Assembly (NCBI GenBank): GCA_949752735.1
Contig: OX457053.1
Location: 11,667,257 to 11,731,256, forward strand
Length of the DNA stretch: 64,000 bases
Reading direction: 5' to 3'
Origin: Lumbricus terrestris
Taxonomy: Eukaryota; Annelida; Clitellata; Crassiclitellata; Lumbricidae
The notes beneath the pieces were generated by a model. That model saw only the letters and a list, made by a program, of their open reading frames with translations, searched no databases and had not been told where the DNA came from. The translations under genes and the position numbers were made by a program. Of the stretch, positions 1-11,941 are shown piece after piece. Each line of letters starts with the position of its first letter. Within the stretch, counting starts at the first letter, position 1.

Positions 1-1249
1 AGTCTGGAACATGCGTTTCAAGTTTACTTTATAAATATGGCACCAGGAAGCTGTACTTTTTATGGCTTCCTGTAAGCACCATTTTAAGGTGGGTCTACTA
101 TAGGGGTGTCAAAACGTTTTTATTGCTGGCTAGTGGCTATATTTACCATAAAGTGATGGTAAGATGGTACAAAATGTGCCTGGGCAGAATGAAGTAGGGT
201 CCCTCCCCAGAAAAGTTTTGCAAAACTATATCTTACGTTCATTTTTAGCATACAAGCAGTCTACTCAGGAATAAAAAATCATAATTTTTTGTTTTGCTAT
301 CAGTCATGAACATTAGAGTTGTCTGTCAGTAAGACTTTGCAAAAACACAGTTGGTAGAAATGATCCACAGGCTGGCCCTTTTGACACCACCCCTTGGTCT
401 AGTATGCACTTTATAAATATATAGATACAACACAAATACAAAATACAAATGATTATGGCATATCATCTGAAAGACTCTTTCTGCGAAAAATGCTTTATAA
501 AATGACCAGATGTATGTGTGTATGTCGTATGAGCATTTATATAGCGCCTTACAATAATTCACAAAGGTGCTTACAATACAATACGAAACAATCATATCTC
601 TTGCTGTGAGAAACACTTTATAAATGGTCAGATAAACTGCAATACAATCATATTCAGGGTACAATGAGTAAACATACAAAGGTGTGGTGTCAAGCTACAT
701 GCATTGACATGGAATATTGTCTGTAAAGATCTTTACAGTAGAGGGAATCCAGAATCTGGCATTTGCATAACACTGGCAATTATTCCTGCCTCAACACGCT
801 AGGGAATAAGGAGCAGGCTGACCTACCTTAGTAAGTAACATCCATTGATTATAATGTATGGGGTTGTCTCAAGCAGTATTCGGATCGGATTTCATTAGCT
901 GAATTACAGGTGTAATTATGTGTGTGTCTATTCTTTATGTGAGTGTGTTAATGATCATGACAGGTCTACTGTGCTAATTAATTGGTGGCTATAATTAAGC
1001 AGGATGTGTTGTTCCATCTGGGTGTGCAGTGCTTTGCATCATCTTCAACTGTTCAACACTACTTGGACTTGTTTTTGAGTTGGAATCAATACAGAGACTA
1101 ATTAATTAAATGAATTTAATATGTACCTCAAGATACATGTATACATGGTATATATATTTTATATTATATATGCATGTGACTATATATTCTTTCATATATA
1201 TATAATTATATATATATATATATATTATATGTATTTATATACCAATAAT

Positions 1250-1308
<59 letters not shown>

Positions 1309-1886
1309 TCTTTATGTACATTTCATTTGCTTAATTAGCAAAGTTATATGAAGGAAATACTTATGGAGGCCTAAATGAGTCTTCCTAACAACTTTGTTTA
1401 TGTGATCTGTATCGTGGACCATCTTATCCTGAAGTCATTGCTATAATAATGAGGTCATTTTCTTTTGCCCAATTAAATCTGGCAGCTGAGTCCATGTTCC
1501 TATTTGAATTTCTTAGTTGCGTTTGGAAGAAAAGTTATTGACATAGTGATGTGTGGTTCTGAACAAAGGCATATAAAATATCTAATATTGCAACAACTTG
1601 ATTTAGACCCTGCTCCCCATTTTCAGGACCCCGTGTTACATACTGCTAGGAATATGGACAGATAATAGAAATGTTTTGCCCAGGTTGAGTCCTGTGGTGT
1701 GAATATTAGAAGCAGATGTTGAATGCAAGCTGCTGTATGTACAACTGTAGATACTATTTAAATTTTTTTTAGATTCTGTTCTTTTGTTTGTTGAGGCGCC
1801 CTTGTATATAAATGGCATTTATTATGTTATGGCACCATAGAAATTGTCGTTATTATTGTTATCACTGTGCTGTAATTTTTCTTTAG
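1..1886. other. Non-coding flank or intron upstream of the coiled-coil gene
   Basis: I see no convincing exon here. The stretch holds a SINE-like fragment near 530-620 (text 'tatagcgcc' followed by 'acaatacaatac') and AT-rich microsatellite DNA at about 1141-1305, including a pure (TA)n run at about 1251-1302. The 3' splice site at 1885-1886 (pyrimidine tract then TAG) shows that a further exon, coding or untranslated, must lie upstream, probably outside the window. Confidence 0.6.
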
Positions 1887-1888
1887 GA

Positions 1889-4800
1889 AATTGGATGGAA
1901 AGACAGAATTCTGAAACTGAGCCAGAAGACTGCAATAATCTAGAAATCCTGCGAAAGCGATTACACAAAGTATGCACCGATCAACCGAATTTGTGACGTA
2001 GACTTTTCTTTGCAGCAGAATCTTCTGGTGCTATGTCAATTTTCCATCAATAACAATGGCAAAAAATAGAATGTTAATAATGATACTGATAATAGTAATA
2101 ATAAAACCGCAGGAGACAGTTTGGAGATGCTTGTTATAGCGTCTTTCAATTTGCATGCAGAAGTTTAATGTTGACTCAAGACTAACAAAGCACTTAGGAA
2201 GTTAGAACGGTTTATTAGAGCCTGAGGCATCATTTTTTTTATCTTGGTCATCAAATAATAATGATTCTTGTAGAACTATTAAATGCGTGAAATTACGCAG
2301 CATGATCAGCATCTATCGCATGGTCATGAGTGTGTACGTCTGAACCCTTTGAAGAGAGGGTGTTATTATATAAAGTTGGATTGTGCTGAGGAAGATCTCT
2401 ATCTAAGGAAAACTTTTTGTGCGTACTACTTTTTAAAGGCATGAGACTGTTGAACATGCTCTTCTTTGCTAGAAGGCAGTGCCTCTTGAGGCGCCAGATT
2501 ATAATTGCTGTCACATTACAATCTTTTAATTATGAAGTCAATAGGAAAATTTTTAGTAGTTAACGAGTACCGTAAGTGAAATAGTGAACAACCCAAACTG
2601 ACCATTCATTGTTTCAATTCTACAGAAAGAGTCGACGATTCAGATGTTGGCAGAAGTCAGTGCAGCTCTGCTTCAGCTTTACAATGGAGAGAAGGCCAAG
2701 AAATGCGAACAAAATCCAGAATTGGACGAATTGAGGGAAGAGGTAAGAATGGGTTCTAGTTAATCGCTGAACACAAAGTCTGCTTTTCGTTCAGTCTGAC
2801 AGCTTCACGTAGTACCTTCCTTGATATATCCAGATTTTTATTTCACCTTAATACGCTGGGAAGTAGACTGTGAGCCCCTGGATGTGTCTAGTACTATTGC
2901 TGGCTCAGGGGTCGAAGAATTGGAAATGAGGGACTCCGCTATGCTCCACCAGTAAAAGTCCAGTATATGGGAAATTTGATTGTTATGCTCTTTTAATATC
3001 ATATAGTTCCTCATGCTAGAAGGCTGTGGATCAGTCTCGGTCCGTTACCTCAATTGGTCCATCGCTCTTTAATGCACTGTTCCCATCTACTTGATCTCAA
3101 ATCTAATTATTGTTGGTAATCCCTCGTCATCATCATCTGCTTTTCGCAAAACCTATTTCTTCTCTTGTGGCCCTGCGCACGGGGAGCACCTCTGAACGGT
3201 TCAACCTACTAGAGGTACATTATAAAATGTTTTGATACAATACAATAACACACGCACAGTAGAAGTTTTAGGACTTTACTGTTTTACGCTAAATACATTC
3301 GAGAAGGCCAAGAAATGCGAGTGCACAATTTTACTCGCCACTAAAAGACTATTTAATGATAAAAGCAAATGATGATCATCTTCCCGATGTTTTGCGGTGA
3401 TGTTGCTTTTGAGACGACAGCTCATTGAGTGTGTGTGTGTGTGTGTGTGTGTGGGGTGGTGATATCTTACGTTGGATTTGTGTTGCAGGTGACGCAGTTG
3501 CACTATCGTAACAATTCGCTGTGCGAACAGGTGAGGAAGCTGGAGAACGACCTGGCAGACGCCGATCACCACGATGAGGAAAACCTCATTGAACACAACA
3601 AAATCCTTTCCAGGTGATTAATAAGACATCAGCAATGAATATTACTTAAGAAGAGTAAATAATGCTAAACATAGATTGCAAGGACACTTTTTGGGGCGTG
3701 GTAGTTGAATGGGTAAGGTGCTCGACCTGTGATGCAGAGAGTATAGGGTTCGATCATCCACTCACATGGTCATTGTGGTGGACCACCTTGAGCAAGTCCT
3801 TTTCAGTTGCTCAGCGCCATCAATGCTTTGTCATATGGTCGTGTTGGTGCTGCTGCTGCTGCTGCTGCTGCTACTTTATTGTGCGTTGACACAAATGCAA
3901 CAAGGTGCGAAAGCTACAGTTTAGAGTCAGGATAGTGAAAAATAATCATCAACAAAGCAATTTAAAGTAGTGGAGTGAATTAAGGATTAAGGTCTATAAA
4001 AGTAGTCGAATGATTATTATTTTGAGGTTTGGAAGAGGAGCAGTATAAATATGTGTATGTTGTTGCATGCCGGTATTCAGTTTGCCAAAAATGTCGGAGA
4101 TGCTCTGTTGGGAAATTCCTATCTACCTTTGCTGCTGTAATTGATTGACTTTGAACTCTATTCACGGTATTAAATTTGTCAACAAAACTCAACATGATGA
4201 TGATGCTTATTGTATGATGATTGCTGATCATGTAGATGACAATCATAACAGTGTTAATCTTCACAGCAACAGTAACTAGTAGTCGACGATGCATTGTATT
4301 GATAATTAATTCTTGCTTTTTGTTTGCAGTTTTTCAGTATCGTGTGAAACTCAAGAGAAGCTAAAAGAGTTGGAGAAGGACAATACGGAGTTAGGCGGCC
4401 AAGTTTCCGAGCTACATTCTCAGCTGAGGTTACGGGAAGACCAACTGTTTGAGGAACGCGCGAAAATGAAAAAGGTGATCGCATTGCTCAAACAGTCGCT
4501 CGATTCGAAGGAGGTAGAAGTGACGAAGCTGGAAAACGGGCAGAAAAGCCTGAAGAAGGAGCTCAGACATCTTAATGGCCGCTTGCAAGCTGTGAGTACT
4601 TGGCATCCTATTTTCTTAGTTTAATTAAGCTTGCATAAAGTGCTTTATTCTTTAACGATGAGCCGCTTTAGTTTCCCAGTGATTTTCTTGCAATTCATGC
4701 TCATCATTGAAGGGTTAAAAGGTATGAGACGAGTTTAAAATGAGCCAATCGAAGTGGTCAGTGTGTATAATGTATATGTCCATCTAATCCTTACCTTGTC

Positions 4801-7800
4801 AACTAACTGTGTGTCGGATTCCATAGTTTCAATCTACACTCTACAGCATATTTCTTTATGTTTGATTTTAGTTGCATTTTTATGTTTGCGATTGAAGAAT
4901 TGGTTTAGGTTTCCAGAACTTTATTTGTGTTAAGTTGATAGCATTTTTTATTGAATTTCATGACTGTTTACAATTAGCTTTTCAAGTCATTCCGCTACTA
5001 TTTTATTGAGTTTGCACCTAAACAACATATCCTAAAAATGGAGGCTAATGAATGATCTGTTTGTTCTATCATTTTATAAAAATATTATTATTGTCTTTTG
5101 TAATCGTGCCATTTTGTTTAATTTAGTATTGATTGTACAAGTTTGTTAGGTTTGGAAAAAGTTCTTCATTCATGGTCGTTAGGTCCATTATTTAACCAAA
5201 TTCTCTAATCTTTACTTCTCCTCAGCTTGACTTTCATTGTGAACAGAGGAATCGCCTCTTACACTGTGCCAATGACTCCGTACATGACGGTAAATGACGC
5301 AGCTCTATATTTGGAAATGCTCTCCTCCTAGAGTTCGGAGGTGCACACACCACCAATGTCCACCATAAGACAGAGCATCGATGGCCATGAATCATGAAGG
5401 TCCTCCTCAAGGTCATTAACCTCAAGGTCATTACCCAGTGACCGCTTGACTGATGTCTCACTACTGTCCGAGATCTTTTTCATACAACTACTGTGTTGCA
5501 GTATTGACTCCACATTGACTCGTGACACTCCTTTTGTACTTTCAATTGTTAGAGGCCATTTTATCAGATTCACTCGTGTTGTACTGTGCAATTAAAACAA
5601 TTCATAATGCTGATTGATTGTCCAGAAGGGTTATTAAAATATGTAATCATATTCCAGGTTGAAATAGAGGCTGAAGAACTCCGGGAAGCGTTAGCAAAGA
5701 ATAAAATGGCATTGGATGTTTACAAATCAAAGGTATGATTATCCTTTTCACGCTTAGCTTTAATCTACGGGTATTGATCAAATCACAGATTAGTTTGAAC
5801 TTGTTTGTTATTGTTATGCATCAGTTTGAGGCAGTTTAGTCTTGAGTTCATATTTCTATAGATGGTTGTTGATTGAGACTTGTAATTAACGTCTAATTAA
5901 TTCTCTGTTACCCCCCCATGTGGCCTTTCCCCATCTTACTTAACCTCCTGCCATAGGTGCAATCACGTCCTAAAAATTGGGGGGACCATAATGAATCACG
6001 TCTTAAAAGTTGGGGGACCATAATAATAAAGTTAGGGGACCACCCAAAAATTGGGGGACGCGTCCCGTGGGTCCCATAGGGTGGTTGCGCCTATGCCTCC
6101 TGCCTTACCTAATGTGACCTTTTATTGTACCTCTCCTTCTGCTTGACCTAGCCGGACCTTTGAAAACATTGCTTGATCTTACCCGACCTTTGCTGACATT
6201 ACCTGACCTGCCAAATCTAACATGGTCTTTCATCTGACCTTTTGCAAGTCTGTGCATGACCTTATGTGACCTTTGACTTGCCTGACATTTTCATCTACTT
6301 AATGTGACCTTGGCTTTTTTAGTTCAATAGGTCTGAAGCACAGCATGCTGAGTGTCGAGAGCTGTTGAAAGATGCACGATGTCAGCTCGGCATTTACAAA
6401 GAGCTGAGTACAAGGACAAGGGTTCTTCGTCACATCCAGAATCCCAACTCACCGTATGTCGATCCAGATTCCGTTTCCTGTGAACTGGAAAGAGCGTTCC
6501 GAGAGAGATCACGGTTGGTCCTTTGACGACGTACTCCTCTGCGTGATTTCATGTTTTCAAGTTTGTTGTTGCTAGGTTTCTTGCTTTGCTTATTTCCTAA
6601 TGAAGGACACAAGATATCAAAAGATTGGAAGCTTTTTTGAGATGTGGATATGGCTAAGAATGGTCCTGCTTCTAGAGTTCAAAAGTGACTGCAGTCATGT
6701 GACTGAATATTTATGGTGCAGAACAATTGTAAGTGAAGGACTTGCTCAACATCATTTCATGGTTACTACCTTGAGCAACGTTCCAATCCACTTTTTCCAG
6801 GCCAAGCCCTCTTACCGATCGGCAACCATATACAATATTGTATTAATTTTACTGATGAAAGTATCTTTAAAATGATTAAGCACTGCTCACCTTCAAAACT
6901 TCAACTGATGCAACACAACAGTGTATTGTAAAGATTGGTCACTTAGTATGTGGCAATTTAGAAATTAAAGCCATTGCATACTTTGCTGTGTTTGAGTGTT
7001 TTAGCACTCTCTGGAATTTTCTAAATTAGAGCCGTTACTATTTTGCTCTGTGTTAGCATACTTCGTAAGTTTCTTAATTAGAGTCTTTACATAGTTTACT
7101 CTGTTTCAGTATTTTAGCACTCTCTATAATTTTATAAATTAAAGCCATTACATGGTTTGCTCTGTTTCAGCATTTTAGTGCTGTGAGCAATTTTCGTAGT
7201 TTTCTTCCTCCTATACATGTACAGTTTTAACTTTATGTGAATTCTGTCGTTGTTTCATCAGTTACAGATTTGACGTCAGTATGTCAGAGTACAGTTCCAT
7301 TCTGACTGTCAACATGTTTGATGACAATGGTTCTCTTCTCTGCGATGATATCTCCGACCTCAACTCTGAATTGGATTCAGTTGACGGCGGTGGCGCCGGT
7401 GCTAACAGCAACTTTCTCGTACATGGCGGCGGCGGCGGTGCTAACCGCAACTTTCTCATACAGTAAGTTGGCTTAAAACGGTTTCTGGCATTTTGTCAAA
7501 GAGCGAGATCGGTGGCATGGGAAACGGTTGACGATTGGGTAGATGATTAAGGATTACCTGCGTGTGGAACTGGAACATATGTGACCTGTCATGACGAAAT
7601 GAGTCACTAGGCCCTTTTTGAGTGTTTTCAGCAATATGTATTCAGTGGCGGCGCCAGGGGGGGGCTGGAGGGGGCTAAGCCCCCCCTAAATGCGGCTCAG
7701 CCCCCCCAAAGCAAAATGCGGAAAATGTCTATAACGGCTAATTTCGTAATAAGAAAACTAGACAATCATCAACGGCATCGAAATCTATTTGAGAATGAAG

Positions 7801-10800
7801 TTAGCGACTTCATTTCTTGGCATCAGTCTATGAAAACGGGTGACAAGTTTGCACCCTTGCATTTTGACCATACAACCGGACATGGTTGTCGAAATTGTCG
7901 AAGAAACATCATGGCTCTTAGACACCTCGTTTCAGATTGAAACCGTTTTATAAGTATTAGACGTATAGAAATAATATCGAAATTGCCTAGTCCTTCAAAA
8001 AGCGGTGCAAAGCTGTACTTTCTCTTGATTTTTCTCCCTCCTGCAATCAACTATATAATCACAGCGTAGATGCTTGCGCCAGTGGCGTCGTCAGAGGGCT
8101 AGGGGTTATAACCTCTCAATGCGGCTCAGCCCCCCAAAGCAAAAAGCACAAAATATCCATTACGGCTTATTTCGTAATAAGAAAGCTAGACAATGGTCAA
8201 TGGCATCGAAATCAACTATATATACAATATGATTTATATATATTAAGTTGTTTAGGTAATTTAATTTTCGTTGCATAGCAAATGCTACAAATTTAGTGAA
8301 CCAGTTTTGTTGCATTTAGTAGCTACCTTCTGTAAACCGTTTCTTCTTTATGGAATGGAAGCTGTCAGCCTTCCCAAAAGTGAGCTGCACTATTTAGAGT
8401 ACACTTACAGCTCTGCAGTAGGTAAAAATTTTAAAGTCTCCCATAGTAGTGTTGCATATGTACTGCACATCATGCATGAAAATAATATTACAGACTGCTG
8501 GTTATCCAGAATATTGCGTTTTATACAGAAATGCCCTTGACACAACAATGTAGTTGTCAGATTTGCGTCATGTTTCTCTTACACACCTGAAATGTGCGCG
8601 CACTTGTTATTTTCGGTTTAATAATTATTATATCTTGTTGTGTATACAACCACTGTCTGGGAATGTAGGCCTACGTTTGATATAATGGTCAACTAAAAAG
8701 TCCTAGTGCTATTAGCATACACATGTAAAACATTTGTTTTCAGATAATTATATGTGTATATATATATATAATTGGGTGCATATATATATAATTGGGTGCA
8801 TGTATCTAAGCATGCATATTTTTTTATTAAGGAAACTTAAACTGTTTTCTGTCATTAGTAATATGCAGGCAGATAATTATATTAGTGTCCTGTGAATGCT
8901 GTTGGACACCTTTATTGTCATTTATTTTTATTTGGATTATTTTAATTCAATGTCCAGGGTAACGGTCTCTGTTATCATAGACCCTGGTCAAATCGGATCC
9001 AACCATTATTGTGATTACTTTTTTTTGTAAAATTTCTGAGTATTAATACTGTGTTGGACACCTTTATTGTGATAACTTGGAACTCGAGTCCGTGTCCATG
9101 GCCGACTTTTTATACGATAATACTGAATTGCACACCATTTTATTGTAAAATTTATGAATATTAATACTGTGTTGGACACCTTTTATTGTGACAACTTTGA
9201 TCACGAGTCTGCGTCTATGGTTGGTTTTTTATACGATTATACTGAAATGCACACCATTGTATTGTGGAATTTCTGAATATTAATGCGCTGTTGGACCCCT
9301 TTATTGTGATTTATTTTAATTTGTGTTTATTTCAATTGAATGTCCAGGGTAACGGCCACTGATGTCATAGACCCTGGTCAAATCGGATCCATCCATTATT
9401 GTGATTACTTTTTTATTGTAAAATTTCTGAGTAATAATACTGTGTTGGACACCTTTAGTGTGATAACTTGGAACTCGAGTCCGTGTCCATGGCCGACTTT
9501 TCATACGATAATACTGAATTACACACCATTTTACTGTAAAATTTATGAATATTAATTCTGTGTTGGGCACCTTTATTGTGATATCTTGGAACTCGAGTCC
9601 GTGTCCATGGTCGACTTTTTATACGATAATACTGAATTGCACACCATTTTATTGTAAAATGTATGAATATTAACCCTGTGTTGGACACCTTTTATTGTGA
9701 TAACTTGGATCACGAGTCTGCGTCTATGGTTGACTTTTTATACGATTATACTGAAATGTACACCATTGTATTGTAAAATTTCTGAATATTAATGCTGTGT
9801 TGGACACCTTTTATTGTGAAAACTTGGATCTCGAGTCTGTGTCCATGGTTGACTTTTATACAATTATACTGAATTGCACACCATTATATTGGGGAATATC
9901 TGAATATTAATTCGGTGTTGGACACCTCTTATTGTGATAACTTAGAACTCTAGTCAACGTGGTTTTTGAGTGCTTGCATATCGGTATGTCAAAGACAATA
10001 GGGACTTTACATTACCTCACTGTCTTCACCACATAGCTACTCGGGCTGCTGTGTGCACACGCACTGTATATACTGTATCGCCCTTGCTCAGCTCGGTCAC
10101 CAACTCAGCTCAGATGACTGAAATTTCGGGGAATGGATGGATCCGATTTGACCAGGGTCTATGACAACAGAGGCCGTTACCCTGGACAGAAATTGTTCGG
10201 GGAATGGTACAGCGCGGGTACGGCATAGTCTTTACGCGGACGCGTTTGAGGACCTCTCATTTTCTTTTGCCACCATAGTTGGACACATTTGTTTATGATA
10301 ATTCCGAACTTAATCAAGGATTGCGGCCGGATACACCAAAAATCAAAAACCTCAACAATTATTGCTGTCTTCGTTTAAATAACCCACTCAATCTCCAACT
10401 ACTTCTTGCAATGTGAAGCGCGTTTGTGCCAGTGCACAATTTCTTGTAAAACTCTTGGTCGGTATGTGCTTCGTTCATGCATTCGGCACTCGCAGCCTCG
10501 CACGATTGCAATATGACCGCCCTGGGAAGAAAATGTTCTAGTTGCGTCTCTGGGAGGGAGGAAGGCTTGGGGCTTCAGCCCCCCCAAACCTGAAATCCTG
10601 GCGCCGCCACTGTATGTATTCCACATTATTTCATGTTAAATTACCTTCAAAATGAGCTATTACGCATCAAAATCGACCAAGTGCTTGTGAAGTTATAAAT
10701 TTTTAATCGATCGACCTGCCTAACAGAAGATGTTGGGAAAACGGGATTTTCTGAATTTTTTATATAGGTTTTAAATCTTATTGGTCGTTTAATCTGCACC

Positions 10801-11891
10801 AATAGCATGTTAAAAACAGCAAAATAAAGTCAGTTTTAATATTTTATTGAGACATTATATAATGTAGATTAAAAAAATGGAAAAATCAATAATTTGAAGG
10901 GTGAACACCTTGCAGCGTTCTGCATTGTTCGACTTCCGACTCCTTTCGTCATGACGGGTCACATATGTGGAACTGGAGCATCTGATCTCATCTGCTTGGC
11001 GGCTTCAGCATCCTCTCGTTCGTCCACTGCGTTCGCGTGACAGACACTTTCCCCTTTTCCCACGAGCAAGGACTACTTTGATCAAAACTTGAGCTTTTGA
11101 CTTCATTGGTCCTGCACTTTGGAATCAGATCTCTCCATTGACATGCTTCTTGTTGTTAACTGGTGTCCGAAGCACATCTTTTCACTGTCTCAAAATCACT
11201 TACTTTTCTCTTGGCCTTTCGCACTGCGAGCGCCTCTGATTGGTGTACACTGTGAGAGGTGCTTTTATAAATTTAAATATACAATACGATGGTGGTGGTG
11301 GTGATTAAGTAAAGAAAGTAAGGAAGGGTATGTATTGATTGAGGTACCCTACTATATTGTGGACCCTGATGGGAAATTTCAGGGTGTGGAGAATGTTTTT
11401 TAATCAATTTAACTTCGAGATTGCATGTTTTTTTCACAAGGTTTTTAAGAATTGAAAATTTGCATATGCTTCGAATGGACATATTTCCTTACGTATATCC
11501 ACAATTTTCTTGTTGTAGTTTTTAATTTTTTCTTTTGTGTTATTATTGATGCAGTTACCACCTAGATATCGGTCAGCCGGGTCGACCTGGAACGGAAGAC
11601 CTGGAATTGGCTCTAAAGCGATTAAAACAGCTGCAGGAATGGAAGACTTCGGAAGAAAATCAGCTTGCTCTGCCATTCCGCAGTCACATTTCTCCTCCAA
11701 GGTTCGAATTTTGAAGAATTTTTTCAGTGTTTTGTTTTTTTCCTGCTGCAGATTTTGGTCAATTTGTATTATAAAATTGTTCATTTTATTATTTGGTTAC
11801 AAAATAAAACATTCTGATTAATTAATGATATTGATTGATTGATGAATTGATTGATGAATTGATTGATTGATTGATTGATGAATTGATTGAT

Positions 11892-11941
<50 letters not shown>

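Larger units (their letters stand above)
7643..10612. mobile_element. 2.97-kb hAT-like non-autonomous DNA transposon
   Basis: A perfect 16-bp terminal inverted repeat (cagtggcggcgccagg) occurs at both ends, directly flanked by the 8-bp duplication TATGTATT at 7635-7642 and 10613-10620. TIRs beginning CAG(T/G)G with 8-bp duplications are the hAT signature. No transposase is visible. A second diverged copy of the left end starts near 8084. Inside are a LINE 3' fragment (8269-8905) and a foldback tandem-repeat element (8949-10190). The whole lies in intron 7 of the coiled-coil gene. Confidence 0.85.
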
